In this document: piece by piece, positions 1 through 7,985 of the stretch
How positions within the stretch are numbered: the first letter of the stretch is position 1
How the letters are laid out: each line of letters opens with the position of its first letter
Position numbers and translations under genes: made by a program
NCBI GenBank assembly: GCA_003599205.1
Contig: QZJA01000027.1
Coordinates: 1-28,235 of the forward strand
Direction of reading: 5' to 3'
Length of the DNA stretch: 28,235 nt
Source of the DNA: Candidatus Parcubacteria bacterium
GTDB taxonomy: Bacteria > Patescibacteriota > Patescibacteriia > UBA1558 > GWA2-36-10
Notes under the pieces: model-generated
What the model was told of the DNA's origin: nothing
The model's input: the letters and a program-made list of their open reading frames with translations, nothing else
The model's database searches: none

Positions 1-21
1 CTAAAACCAAGCGTTTGCGGG

Positions 22-49
22 TTGACTTTTTACGACTTTCTTGTATAAT
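22..49 (+). promoter_or_regulatory. Promoter of the tRNA-Gly/tRNA-Leu unit
   Basis: TTGACT (22-27) and TATAAT (44-49) are separated by 16 bp and lie 16 bp before the first tRNA. Both hexamers are near the sigma-70 consensus. Confidence 0.85.
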
Positions 50-65
50 ACTTATGTTTTATCAA

Positions 66-142
66 GCGAGTGTAGTTCAGTTGGCTAGAACGTTTCCTTG
101 CCAAGGAAAAGGTCGCCGGTTCGAGCCCGGTCACTCGCTCCA
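66..142 (+). tRNA. tRNA-Gly (anticodon GCC)
   Basis: The acceptor stem GCGAGTG (66-72) pairs with CACTCGC (132-138), the discriminator is T139 and CCA is encoded at 140-142. The anticodon loop TTGCCAA gives anticodon GCC, with stem TTTCC/GGAAA. The T-arm contains GGTTCGAGCC. It is the first gene of a two-tRNA unit with tRNA-Leu 4 bp downstream. Confidence 0.95.
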
Positions 143-146
143 GTAA

Positions 147-233
147 GCCGGCGTGGTGGAATTGGTAGACACGCAGGACTTAAAATCCTGTGCCCGTAAG
201 GGCGTATCGGTTCAAGTCCGATCGCCGGTACCA
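147..233 (+). tRNA. tRNA-Leu (anticodon TAA)
   Basis: The acceptor stem GCCGGCG (147-153) pairs with CGCCGGT (223-229), closing with a G-U pair. The discriminator is A230 and CCA is encoded at 231-233. The anticodon stem CAGGA/TCCTG holds the loop CTTAAAA (anticodon TAA). A long variable arm (TGCCCGTAAGGGCG) is typical of class II tRNA-Leu. Confidence 0.95.
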
Positions 234-246
234 TAGGATAAAAATT

Positions 247-274
247 CAGCTTTTGTAAGCTGTTTTTATTTTTG
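247..274 (+). terminator. Terminator of the tRNA-Gly/Leu unit
   Basis: CAGCTT (247-252) pairs with AAGCTG (257-262) around a 4-nt loop and is followed by TTTTTATTTTT. Confidence 0.8.
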
Positions 275-300
275 AAATTATTGATTATTGGTAGTATATA
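272..300 (+). promoter_or_regulatory. Candidate promoter of the zinc-ribbon-like gene
   Basis: TTGAAA (272-277), a 17-bp spacer and TATATA (295-300) lie about 50 bp before the ATG at 354. The -35 overlaps the T-run of the preceding terminator. Confidence 0.5.
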
Positions 301-353
301 TTATAAGATAAGAAAGTCGGCCGTTCATTCTATCAAAGGAGGTAGCTTAAAAA

Positions 354-617
354 ATGTCTCGCGGATTGATGGACGTAAAGGGTCTTCATCCTCGGACTCT
401 GGCCAGGGCCGGAATCCAGATGAAAAAAGCAGACAAAGATGATCCTCATAAAGGCAAATTACTTATTCCTCGAGAAGAAGAACAGCATATCAAGTACCAG
501 CGTTTGCTGGAACACGCCAGAAGAGAAGGCAGAATCGACGGACCATTTTCTTGTTCCACTTGCGGGTCACGCTATTTGTCTAAAGACCAGGCTGATCGCT
601 GTTGCCACGAGCTATAA
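354..617 (+). CDS. Small zinc-ribbon-like protein of unknown function (87 aa)
   Basis: I do not recognise a named family. The N-terminal half is basic (MSRGLMDVKGLHPRTLARAG). A helical charged stretch follows (residues about 40-62), and the C-terminus carries CSTCG and, after a short spacer, RCCH, which could bind one metal ion. The start is fixed by the strong ribosome-binding site AGGAGGT (337-343), 10 bp before ATG354; such a site is rare in this window. The gene is visibly richer in G+C than its neighbours, like the genes at 19786 and 27756, which also have strong Shine-Dalgarno sites. It is monocistronic between two terminators. Role unknown; nucleic-acid binding is possible from the basic character and metal site, but this is inference. 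Confidence 0.75.
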   Translation: MSRGLMDVKGLHPRTLARAGIQMKKADKDDPHKGKLLIPREEEQHIKYQRLLEHARREGRIDGPFSCSTCGSRYLSKDQADRCCHEL

Positions 618-625
618 AAACAAGA

Positions 626-652
626 ATCCCACCGAGGTGGGATCTTTTATTT
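626..652. terminator. Bidirectional terminator between the gene at 354 and tRNA-Cys
   Basis: ATCCCAC (626-632) pairs with GTGGGAT (637-643) around a 4-nt loop. CTTTTATTTT follows on the plus strand and TTCTTGTTTTT on the minus strand, so it can serve both convergent units. Confidence 0.85.
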
Positions 653-710
653 TGAATGATTTTATAATTGTGCCTATTTCTCGACTTTGTTTCCAAAGCA
701 ATTTGTCGAG

Positions 711-785
<75 letters not shown>

Positions 786-817
786 ATAGGTTTTGTAATT
801 TATCAGATTTTATTACT

Positions 818-1606
818 TTAAGCAAGCTTTATTTTTTTTAGTTCTTTTTGGCATAGGGCGTGTATTTTTTTATTGCCAACCAGAATACTTTTGGATTCAA
901 TATTCCATTTTTGCCCTTGCCAGTCGCTGACTTTTGCGCCTGCTTCTTGAGCCAAGATAATGCCGGCCGCTACGTCCCACAATCTTGCCCCAGAGACCAT
1001 AAAGGCTTCGGTATCGCCGCTGGCCAGCATAGCTAGTTCCATACTAGTAGAGCCGAAGTGTCGACAATGGTGGCAGATATTATGGAAATGTTCGTATAGC
1101 TTGTGAGCTTTTTTTCTGTTGTTTGGACCAGAACCATGACAATAAGTAACTACAGATTTTTTAAAGTCGCTTACGTTAGAAACTTTTATTTTTTGACCAT
1201 CTTTGTAAGCGCCTTGGTTTTTTGTGGCCCAATACATTTCATCGGTGATGGGAGAATAAGTCAATCCTAGAACTAGATTATTTTTATAAAGCAGGGCAAT
1301 AGAAACAGAAAAGAGTGGGTGGTGGACTGTAAAATTGGTTGTGCCATCAAGCGGGTCAATAATCCAAATATAATCGCTGTCTCGGTCTTTGCTGCCGCTT
1401 TCTTCTGATAAACGGCTGTAGCTAGGAAAATTTTTATTCAAAATTTGCAGAATTATTTTTTCCGCTCCTTTATCACACCAAGTAACTCTTTCATTACCCT
1501 TTTTGTAGTTTATTTTTTTGCTATCCCAAAGAAAAAATTCTTTTTTCAAAAAATGGCCAGCCTTTCTAGCTGCTTGCTGACTAATTTTTAATTCTAATTC
1601 GTACAT
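818..1606 (-). CDS. suhB: Inositol-monophosphatase-family phosphatase
   Basis: This is a 262-aa member of the Mg2+-dependent inositol monophosphatase/FBPase superfamily, which removes phosphate from small substrates such as inositol-1-phosphate, 3'-phosphoadenosine 5'-phosphate or fructose-1,6-bisphosphate. Visible motifs are the metal ligands EES (68-70), the signature WIIDPLDGTTNF (81-92; D84 and D87 bind metal) and WDVAAG (210-215; catalytic Asp211). Length is normal for the family. It starts 17 bp after the pilin gene stops, so the two are probably one transcript that continues into tRNA-Cys. The substrate cannot be decided from sequence; suhB is used as the family name. Cytoplasmic. Confidence 0.85.
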   Translation of the reverse strand: MYELELKISQQAARKAGHFLKKEFFLWDSKKINYKKGNERVTWCDKGAEKIILQILNKNFPSYSRLSEESGSKDRDSDYIWIIDPLDGTTNFTVHHPLFSVSIALLYKNNLVLGLTYSPITDEMYWATKNQGAYKDGQKIKVSNVSDFKKSVVTYCHGSGPNNRKKAHKLYEHFHNICHHCRHFGSTSMELAMLASGDTEAFMVSGARLWDVAAGIILAQEAGAKVSDWQGQKWNIESKSILVGNKKIHALCQKELKKIKLA

Positions 1607-1623
1607 ATTTTTTTAGCTAAGTA

Positions 1624-2190
1624 TTAACCTTCAAGAACAGGTGGGTCATTACAAATGTTATTTACATCACAATAACCAGAACAACAATCCACATCTAGGT
1701 TGCAAGCAATACCATTGACGTCACACGGTAGATGGCAGGTAAGAGTGTTGGTCAAATGGCAGACATCTTCGGCACAGCTGATGTATTTATTTTCACCATC
1801 TTTCTTAATCCCAAAACAGTAGGTTAATTCTTCAGTGTTTGATAGAGCTCGATACCAACTCCACCCATATTCAGCAAAATTGTCCCATCTGACACTGTTA
1901 TCTCCCAGAGCGCAAATATTTCTATTGGGGTAAGGAGTATAATTTGCTGAGGTATCATCGTTGTTGCGATTATCAGGATTACAGTCCCCATAGTTACCGC
2001 AGTTTAATTCTAGACCACTAAATGAGCATACCTGAGCAATTTTTTGTTTATTGCTCATTTCCGCTAATATTTTTACTTCTTTGGCTTTATCCCGAGAGCT
2101 GTTTAAATTAACCACAGCTATAGTTGACATTATGCCGATTATAGCGACTACCACCAGTAATTCTAACAGGGTAAAACCTTTTTCGTTCAT
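1624..2190 (-). CDS. Type IV pilin-like protein with a cysteine-rich tail
   Basis: The 188-aa protein begins with a classic class III signal: the short leader MNEKG, cleaved before FTLLE, then the hydrophobic helix LLVVVAIIGIMSTIAVV (11-27) that anchors and assembles pilins. The Glu at position +5 of the mature chain is present. The globular part has 14 cysteines. The last six (C156, C163, C169, C170, C174, C180) show the spacing C-X6-C-X5-CC-X3-C-X5-C, as in inhibitor-cystine-knot miniproteins. It needs a prepilin peptidase and an extension ATPase; a PilB-type ATPase is encoded at 24624-26366. It probably forms a surface pilus or pseudopilus subunit. Family assignment is firm from the N-terminus; the tail fold is inference. 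Confidence 0.88.
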   Translation of the reverse strand: MNEKGFTLLELLVVVAIIGIMSTIAVVNLNSSRDKAKEVKILAEMSNKQKIAQVCSFSGLELNCGNYGDCNPDNRNNDDTSANYTPYPNRNICALGDNSVRWDNFAEYGWSWYRALSNTEELTYCFGIKKDGENKYISCAEDVCHLTNTLTCHLPCDVNGIACNLDVDCCSGYCDVNNICNDPPVLEG

Positions 2191-2215
2191 TAATTTTGTT
2201 TATAACTTAGCTTTA

Positions 2216-2224
2216 AGTATATCA
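2216..2224 (-). promoter_or_regulatory. Extended -10 promoter of the pilin/suhB unit
   Basis: On the minus strand TGATATACT (2224-2216) is an extended -10 (TGn + TATACT) about 25 bp before the pilin ATG. No good -35 is seen. Confidence 0.5.
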
Positions 2225-2301
2225 TAATTTATTTTTTTATTAAACCAAAAGACTACTTAAATCCAATTTTTTTATAACACCTTCAATGGCTTTTTATTAA
2301 A

Positions 2302-2332
2302 TATAAAAACCGCTTTTTTAGGGCGGTTTTTT
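2302..2332 (-). terminator. Terminator of the nusA-hppA-tig unit
   Basis: AAAACCGC (2306-2313) pairs with GCGGTTTT (2323-2330) directly after the tig stop. On the minus strand the stem is followed by a T-rich run. Confidence 0.8.
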
Positions 2333-2336
2333 GGGT

Positions 2337-3617
2337 TTATTTTACTATTTTGTCGGTGATGAATTTTACTACTTTTTGGTTGATCATCAGATTTATCAGA
2401 TGTTGCTTGTAGGCTGGTAGAGAAATGTTTTTGATGGCTTCAGGGTTACTTTTGTACATTTCTTTTTGTTTTTTTAGCTCTTCTTCTACTTCATTATCAT
2501 CCACACCAATTTTTTCTTCCACTGATATTTGTCTAAGCACCAGTGCTGCTTTTACTCGCTCGATAGCCTGCGGTCTGAAGTCTTTATGGAGATCAGTTTC
2601 TGTCTTACCCATTGATTTTAGGTATCCGGACATATCCATGCCTTGACTAGTGATGTTGTGCTCCATTTCGTGCATCATTTTATGGATTTCATTGTGGATT
2701 AGATTTTCCGGTAGGTCTGCTATTTGAGATGCTTTGATTACTTCTTGGATTGCTTCTGATTCTACTCTTTGGTTTTCTTTAGCTTGCTTATCTTGAGAAA
2801 TATTTTCTTTGATTTGTTCTTTCAATTTTTCTAGTGTGTCAAAACCAAGCATTTTAGCCAAGCTGTCATCTAATTTTGGCATTTCTCTTTCATAGACAGC
2901 CAACACTTTGACTTTAAAAGTGGCAATTTTTCCAGCCAAATTTTTTTGAAAGTATTTTTCTGGGAATTTTAGCTCGAATTTTTTTTCAGCGCCAGTTTTC
3001 AAACCAATTACTTGATCTTCAAAGCCCGGTATCATCCGTCCTTCACCCAGTACGATTGGGTAGCGTGGATTTTTACCGCCCTCAATCACAGCGTTATTGA
3101 TAAGTACTTCAAAGTCAAGCTCAACCTTGTCATTTTTTTTAGCAGCTCTTTCAACTACAGTCTCTTTGACATTCATTTGACTGAGTTGGTCAATAGTTTT
3201 ATTTATATCTTCTTCCTGAGCAACCGCTTCCTTTTTCTTGACAATTGCCTTTTGCCATTCTCCCAGTGTTACTTTAGGTAGCAATGAGACAACTGCTTTG
3301 AAGATGACAGGGTTACCTGGAGCCAATTTGTCCATTTTTATTTCTGGTTGACCCACGGTTTTCAAATCCTCTTTAACTACCGCTTTGTAGTAAAAATCGG
3401 AAACTATAAATTCAACTGCTTCTTGGAGAATTGTCATTTCTCCAAATTGGTTTTTTACCAATTCATAAGGAGCTTTTCCTGGTCTAAAACCAGGGAGCTT
3501 ATTTTTGGCAGACAATTTCTGGGCGGCTTTTTCCAAATGAGGTTTTAACTCTTCTTCAGATACTTCAATAGACAGTTCTATTTGATTTTTTTCTAACTCT
3601 TTTTTGGTAACTTGCAT
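2337..3617 (-). CDS. tig: Trigger factor (ribosome-bound chaperone)
   Basis: This 426-aa protein has the full trigger-factor layout. The N-terminal ribosome-binding domain carries the signature GFRPGKAP (43-50), which docks at the L23 exit-tunnel protein. An FKBP-type peptidyl-prolyl isomerase domain spans roughly 150-245, and a long helical chaperone domain follows to the C-terminus. It shields nascent chains as they leave the ribosome. The start lies 3 bp after the hppA stop, without a Shine-Dalgarno sequence, so it is the last gene of a nusA-hppA-tig operon and is followed at once by a terminator. Length is normal. Confidence 0.95.
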   Translation of the reverse strand: MQVTKKELEKNQIELSIEVSEEELKPHLEKAAQKLSAKNKLPGFRPGKAPYELVKNQFGEMTILQEAVEFIVSDFYYKAVVKEDLKTVGQPEIKMDKLAPGNPVIFKAVVSLLPKVTLGEWQKAIVKKKEAVAQEEDINKTIDQLSQMNVKETVVERAAKKNDKVELDFEVLINNAVIEGGKNPRYPIVLGEGRMIPGFEDQVIGLKTGAEKKFELKFPEKYFQKNLAGKIATFKVKVLAVYEREMPKLDDSLAKMLGFDTLEKLKEQIKENISQDKQAKENQRVESEAIQEVIKASQIADLPENLIHNEIHKMMHEMEHNITSQGMDMSGYLKSMGKTETDLHKDFRPQAIERVKAALVLRQISVEEKIGVDDNEVEEELKKQKEMYKSNPEAIKNISLPAYKQHLINLMINQKVVKFITDKIVK

Positions 3618-3620
3618 AGT

Positions 3621-5660
3621 TTATTTGAATAAGGCAGCAACAAGCAGTAGTGCTACAATGTTTAAAATTTTAATCATTGGGTTAATGGCTGGACCAGCGG
3701 TATCTTTGTAAGGATCCCCGACAGTGTCGCCGGTAATAGCAGCTTTATGAGGCTCAGAACCCTTACCGCCATGGTGTCCACTTTCAATGTATTTTTTGGC
3801 ATTGTCCCAAGCTCCTCCTCCAGAGGTCATGGAAATAGCCATAAATATTCCGGTTACAATACTACCAACCAAGGCACCACCTAAAGTTATGAAACCATTG
3901 GCTCGGCCAAACACCAATATAATAAGAATCGGTGTTACAACTGGTATCAGGGCTGGTACAATCATTTGTTTTAGTGCTCCCTTGGTAACGATATCTACAG
4001 CTGATTTGTAATCAGGCTTTTCTGTGCCCTGCATAATGCCCGGCTTTTCTTTAAATTGTCGGCGTACTTCTTGGACAATGTAGCCAGCAGTTTTACCAAC
4101 AGCTTCCATAGATAAAGCGCCAAAAATGTAAGGTAGCAATCCACCAATAAATAAACCAGCTATAACATAAGGGTTGTCTAAGGAGAATATTATATTTTGA
4201 CCAACAGCCGTTAGCTCTTGAGTATAGGCAGCAAAAAGTACCAGAGCGGCTAGTCCAGCTGAAGCAATAGCATAGCCCTTGGTCACAGCTTTGGTGGTGT
4301 TGCCTACAGCGTCCAAAGGATCAGTAATTTTTCTTACTTCTTCTGGCATTTCGGCCATCTCAGCAATACCGCCAGCATTGTCAGTAATTGGTCCATAAGC
4401 ATCTATAGTAACAATAATTCCGGCTAGAGATAGCATACTCATAGCAGCAATAGCAATACCGTATAAGCCAGCAAACAGGAAGGCGGCAATAATACCAGCT
4501 ACAATAACTAATACCGGCCAAGCAGTGGATTTCATACTAATAGCCAAACCTTGAATGATGTTGGTGCCATGACCAGTCTCAGAAGCTTTGGCAATTGATC
4601 TTACGGGTTTGTATTTAGTAGAGGTGTAATATTCTGTTAGCCAGACTACTAGGCCGGTGACAACAATACCAACTAAACTGGCATAGTATATATCTTGGTA
4701 GCTAGCAGTGGCTAGATCTGACATCATGTATCTGGTGACAAAGTAAAAAGCAATTACAGTAAGAACACCAGCAGCAATTAGTCCCTTGTACAACGCTTTC
4801 ATTATGCCGTCATTTTTGGTGATTTCTTCAACTGATTGTTTTTTATTTAATCTTATAAATAGTAAACCAATCAATGAAGTGATGATGGCGACTGAACCCA
4901 AAGCAACTGGGTAGAGAACAGCATTTGGCTCGTCGGTAAACTTTAATGATCCTAGTAACATGGCGGCTACTAGAGTGACAGCGTAAGTTTCAAATAAGTC
5001 AGCGGCCATACCAGCACAATCACCGACGTTATCACCGACGTTATCAGCGATAACAGCTGGGTTGCGAGGATCGTCTTCGGGGATGCCAGCTTCTATTTTG
5101 CCGACCAGATCAGCTCCAACATCGGCTGCTTTGGTAAATATACCGCCACCCAATCTAGCAAAGACAGAAATAAGACTGCCACCAAAACCAAGTCCAACTA
5201 AGTGGTGGACTTCAATACCGGGGATGGCAAATAGTCCAGCTACACCCAAAAGGGCTAAACCGACAACTAACATACCAGTGACAGAGCCACCGAGTACAGC
5301 TAGATTCATAGCGGCGCTTATGCCTTTTCGGGCTGCTTCAGCTGTGCGGACATTGGTCCTGACAGAAACGTTCATACCGATTATCCCAGCAGCAGCTGAC
5401 AAGGTAGCTCCAACTAAAAAGGCGACAGCAGTCAGCCAGTCGGTGACAAAGCCTAGAACAATAAATAGAATGCCGGCTAGATAGGCAATAGTACGATATT
5501 GGCGGACCAAGTAAGCGCTAGCGCCAGTTTGTATAGCTTTGGCTATTTCTCTCATCTTGTCGTCGCCAGTGGGTTTTTCCAAGATTTTTTTGATCAGAAC
5601 TACGCCAAAGACAATGGAGATGATAGAGGCTACTATAGCTATAAGTTTTACATCTAACAT
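3621..5660 (-). CDS. hppA: Membrane proton-pumping pyrophosphatase, K+-independent type
   Basis: This 679-aa integral membrane protein couples hydrolysis of pyrophosphate to ion pumping. The catalytic segments are intact: [18 protein letters not shown] (171-188), [20 protein letters not shown] (195-214) and the C-terminal [18 protein letters not shown]. About 16 hydrophobic segments are evident. At the K+-dependence determinant the sequence is [10 protein letters not shown] (453-462), with Lys457 and Thr460; in characterised enzymes Lys here replaces the K+ site and marks K+-independent H+ pumps. It recycles PPi from tRNA charging, nucleotide and lipid synthesis into membrane potential, which suits a fermentative, small-genome cell. 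It sits between nusA and tig in one operon. Confidence 0.96.
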   Translation of the reverse strand: MLDVKLIAIVASIISIVFGVVLIKKILEKPTGDDKMREIAKAIQTGASAYLVRQYRTIAYLAGILFIVLGFVTDWLTAVAFLVGATLSAAAGIIGMNVSVRTNVRTAEAARKGISAAMNLAVLGGSVTGMLVVGLALLGVAGLFAIPGIEVHHLVGLGFGGSLISVFARLGGGIFTKAADVGADLVGKIEAGIPEDDPRNPAVIADNVGDNVGDCAGMAADLFETYAVTLVAAMLLGSLKFTDEPNAVLYPVALGSVAIITSLIGLLFIRLNKKQSVEEITKNDGIMKALYKGLIAAGVLTVIAFYFVTRYMMSDLATASYQDIYYASLVGIVVTGLVVWLTEYYTSTKYKPVRSIAKASETGHGTNIIQGLAISMKSTAWPVLVIVAGIIAAFLFAGLYGIAIAAMSMLSLAGIIVTIDAYGPITDNAGGIAEMAEMPEEVRKITDPLDAVGNTTKAVTKGYAIASAGLAALVLFAAYTQELTAVGQNIIFSLDNPYVIAGLFIGGLLPYIFGALSMEAVGKTAGYIVQEVRRQFKEKPGIMQGTEKPDYKSAVDIVTKGALKQMIVPALIPVVTPILIILVFGRANGFITLGGALVGSIVTGIFMAISMTSGGGAWDNAKKYIESGHHGGKGSEPHKAAITGDTVGDPYKDTAGPAINPMIKILNIVALLLVAALFK

Positions 5661-5691
5661 AGTTTTTGCTTTTTAAAATAAATTATTTATA

Positions 5692-6951
5692 TTATTTTTT
5701 AGTGCTTGCTTTTTTCTTGCTCGTTTTCTTCTCTTTTTTTTCTTTCTTATCTTCTGTTTTTTCCTCTTCTTTATCTTCAGTAATTTCTTCCTCCACTATT
5801 TCCTCTCTCTTGTTTTTGCTTGGATTTGAATTAGAGATGATATCTATTTTCCAGCCAGTTAATTTGGCGGCTAAACGAGCATTTTGGCCATTTTTACCGA
5901 TAGCCAGTGACAATTGATCGTCTTCTACTTTGACATAAGCGGTTTGTGTTTCTTCCTCAGTCTCGATATTGATGATGTGGGCTGGGCTTAAGGAGTTGGA
6001 AATAAATGTTTTTATATCTTCACTCCATTCAATGATATCAATTTTTTCCCCACCCAATTCATTGATGACAGTCTGGACTCTAGCACCTTTTTGTCCAACA
6101 CATGATCCTACGGGATCTATATTTTCTTCGTGGGTGCTGACAGCGATTTTAGAGCGTGATCCAGCTTCGCGGGCAATAGATTTTATTTCTACTGTGCCGG
6201 CGGCAATTTCTGGAACTTCGGTAGCAAAAAGTTCGCGTACTATCTCAGGATGAGTGCGTGATAAAACAATTTCTGGACCCTTGTTGCCCATGTGGACTTT
6301 TACAATAAAAAAGTTAAGGCGAGTACCGATATTGTAGCCCTCTGTTCGAATCTGCTCTTCTGGAGGTAGAGCGCCATTGGCTTGCCCCATATCTACAATA
6401 TAGCGACGACCTTCTTTCCTTTGGATAGTACCCAAAACCAGCTCGCCTTCTTTGTCTTTGTATTCATTAAAGATATGATCGCGTTCGGCCTCACGTAATC
6501 TCTGGACAATTACCTGTTTGGCAGTTTGAGCAGCCATACGACCGTATTCTTCAGGTACTTCTAATTTAGTTTCAATAACATCGCCGATTTTGTAGTCAGG
6601 ATTTATTGCTTTGGCCTCACTCAACATGAGGTCAGTACGAGGATTGAATTTTTTGATCAATTCTTCCTCAGGGATTTCTTCACCGGCCTCTCGTTTTTCT
6701 CGTTGTTCCTCTAGCTGTTTTTCTTGCTCTTCTAGGTCTACGTCTTCAACTACTGTTTTTACATCAAAGACAGCTGTCTGAGCATTATCAGCATTAAAAA
6801 CAACTTTAACGTTTTGGTTTTTTTCACCAAACTCTTTACGATAGGCAGCAGCCAGGGCTGCTTCGATAGCTCCAACAACAGCATCAACTGATAAGTTTTT
6901 TTCGTCACAAATCAGTTTGATGGCAGCGGAGATATTGTTTGTTTTAGCCAT
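5692..6951 (-). CDS. nusA: Transcription termination/antitermination factor NusA
   Basis: This 419-aa protein has NusA domains in order. The N-terminal RNA-polymerase-binding domain (1 to about 150) contains a Glu-rich stretch near residues 70-100. An S1 domain follows (about 165-235), then KH1 with [12 protein letters not shown] and KH2 with [13 protein letters not shown] 40-residue Lys/Glu-rich tail replaces the acidic repeats of some proteobacterial forms. It binds RNA polymerase and nascent RNA and modulates pausing and hairpin termination. The usual neighbours rimP and infB are absent; here it leads an operon with hppA and tig. The leader holds two inverted repeats (6971-6994 and 7011-7036). 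Confidence 0.95.
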   Translation of the reverse strand: MAKTNNISAAIKLICDEKNLSVDAVVGAIEAALAAAYRKEFGEKNQNVKVVFNADNAQTAVFDVKTVVEDVDLEEQEKQLEEQREKREAGEEIPEEELIKKFNPRTDLMLSEAKAINPDYKIGDVIETKLEVPEEYGRMAAQTAKQVIVQRLREAERDHIFNEYKDKEGELVLGTIQRKEGRRYIVDMGQANGALPPEEQIRTEGYNIGTRLNFFIVKVHMGNKGPEIVLSRTHPEIVRELFATEVPEIAAGTVEIKSIAREAGSRSKIAVSTHEENIDPVGSCVGQKGARVQTVINELGGEKIDIIEWSEDIKTFISNSLSPAHIINIETEEETQTAYVKVEDDQLSLAIGKNGQNARLAAKLTGWKIDIISNSNPSKNKREEIVEEEITEDKEEEKTEDKKEKKEKKTSKKKASTKK

Positions 6952-6970
6952 TATTTTGTTGGTTATTATT

Positions 6971-6994
6971 TAGGTGATTAATTAGGGTCACCTA
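6971..6994 (-). repeat. Inverted repeat in the nusA leader
   Basis: TAGGTGA (6971-6977) and TCACCTA (6988-6994) form a perfect 7-bp stem with a 10-nt loop, about 20 nt before the nusA ATG. No T-run follows, so it is more likely an mRNA structure or protein site than a terminator. Confidence 0.55.
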
Positions 6995-7004
6995 AAATAG
7001 TGAT

Positions 7005-7036
7005 AAAAATAAGCTAGTTTACATAGTAACTAGCTT
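7005..7036 (-). terminator. Terminator-like hairpin between yraN and nusA
   Basis: AAGCTAGTT (7011-7019) pairs with AACTAGCTT (7028-7036). On the minus strand ATTTTTATC follows. It can end the yraN transcript, but it also lies right after the predicted nusA start point and so could act as a leader hairpin. Confidence 0.65.
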
Positions 7037-7046
7037 GATCATCTAT

Positions 7047-7075
7047 AATATACAGGTTTATGGCAATTTCGTCAA
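7047..7075 (-). promoter_or_regulatory. Promoter of the nusA-hppA-tig operon
   Basis: On the minus strand TTGACG (7075-7070), a 17-bp spacer and TATATT (7052-7047). The -35 adjoins the yraN stop codon. Confidence 0.65.
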
Positions 7076-7076
7076 G

Positions 7077-7430
7077 TCAAACCAAAAAACGTTTAATTGA
7101 TTTTTTGCTACAGTCGAGCTCAATGACGCATATTTCTATTTCATAATAAGTCCCTAGTTTAAGCTCTAATGCTAGGATTTGGTAGGTTTGGATTATGTGG
7201 TTCAATTTTTCCTGATTGACAATCTCCTCACCATAGCCAAATTTTTTGCCTTGTCTGGTTTTGACTTCTACCACTAAAATTTCTTGGCCTTTTTGGACTA
7301 CCAAATCCAATTCACCGTAGCGAGTTCGATAATTTTGTCTGATGACTTGGTAGCCAAGCGACTCATAATATTTTTTGGCTAGTTCTTCACCGTAACGGCC
7401 GAGGTTTTGCTGGTAATATTTTTTGGACAT
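7077..7430 (-). CDS. yraN: YraN/UPF0102 family putative endonuclease
   Basis: This 117-aa protein matches the UPF0102 family: GRYGEELAKKYYESLGY near the N-terminus, then the PD-(D/E)XK-like core GELDLV (39-44; E40, D42) and VVEVKTRQG (53-61; E55, K57). Members resemble Holliday-junction resolvases, but the cellular role is not settled. The ATG directly follows the T-run of the hairpin at 7431-7462, so there is no room for a ribosome-binding site; no other in-frame start fits the family N-terminus. It lies downstream of the small membrane protein gene and probably depends on read-through of that hairpin. Confidence 0.9.
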   Translation of the reverse strand: MSKKYYQQNLGRYGEELAKKYYESLGYQVIRQNYRTRYGELDLVVQKGQEILVVEVKTRQGKKFGYGEEIVNQEKLNHIIQTYQILALELKLGTYYEIEICVIELDCSKKSIKRFLV

Positions 7431-7462
7431 AAAAACAGGTTTTTAAAATTTTGCCTGTTTTT
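7431..7462 (-). terminator. Hairpin with T-run abutting the yraN start
   Basis: AAAAACAGG (7431-7439) pairs with CCTGTTTTT (7454-7462). On the minus strand the U-run is followed at once by the yraN ATG (7430). Confidence 0.7.
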
Positions 7463-7475
7463 ATATAAATGATAA

Positions 7476-7886
7476 TTATTTTCTTGCTTGGGGGAGCCAC
7501 TTCTCGTACTCTTCCTTTTTTTTGATGAGCACTTCTTTGTCGGGAGTTCTTTTTTTGTGGAGTATGATAATTAATACTAGCCAGACAAGCATGATGATCA
7601 ACCAGATTAGCAGATATGCTCTAGCGCTGAGGTATAGTGCTCTGACTTCTCTAAAGTAGAAAAGTAAAAATCCTACTAGACCGCTGGTCCAGCCCCAAAT
7701 TTGTAGTTTGTACCATAGCTTTTTGCCATAGCCGGAAACTTTTTTGTTTTTTAGGCCACTATATACACCCCAAGCTATTGCTCCACCAAAGACCACTATT
7801 AGGACTATCCTCAGTGGCCAGGAAAATCCTCCAGGTGGATAGCGGTGGAATAAATAGCTTAAGTTTAAGAGTTTTTCTAAATTCAT
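7476..7886 (-). CDS. Small three-helix membrane protein, unknown
   Basis: This 136-aa protein is not recognised. Three hydrophobic segments are clear: about 22-44 (IVLIVVFGGAIAWGVY), 62-82 (around GFLLFYF) and 93-117 (LLIWLIIMLVWLVLIIIL). A basic, Glu/Lys-rich cytoplasmic tail of about 20 residues follows and ends in LPQARK. There is no signal peptidase site, so it should stay in the cytoplasmic membrane. It has its own consensus promoter (7909-7937), and a hairpin separates it from yraN. No catalytic motif is visible. Confidence 0.7.
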   Translation of the reverse strand: MNLEKLLNLSYLFHRYPPGGFSWPLRIVLIVVFGGAIAWGVYSGLKNKKVSGYGKKLWYKLQIWGWTSGLVGFLLFYFREVRALYLSARAYLLIWLIIMLVWLVLIIILHKKRTPDKEVLIKKKEEYEKWLPQARK

Positions 7887-7908
7887 AATTTAATTTAATA
7901 CTGATGAT

Positions 7909-7937
7909 ATATTAGATAAAGTCTAAATTAAAGTCAA
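7909..7937 (-). promoter_or_regulatory. Promoter of the gene at 7476
   Basis: On the minus strand TTGACT (7937-7932), a 17-bp spacer and TAATAT (7914-7909). The -35 shares bases with the stem of the upstream gene's terminator. Confidence 0.7.
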
Positions 7938-7961
7938 CCCCCATTAGAAGTGAGGGTTGAC
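7922..7961 (-). terminator. Terminator of the methyltransferase gene
   Basis: GTCAACCC (7933-7940) pairs perfectly with GGGTTGAC (7954-7961). On the minus strand the stem is followed by the T-rich but imperfect TTTAATTT. The stem base doubles as the -35 of the next gene. Confidence 0.6.
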
Positions 7962-7985
7962 GAGGAAGTTTTATTTTATGTCTTA

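Noticed and set aside
5062..5484. 140-codon plus-strand reading frame
   Set aside because: It is antisense to the conserved core of hppA, is Pro/Ala-rich and has no ribosome site; it is a shadow of that gene.
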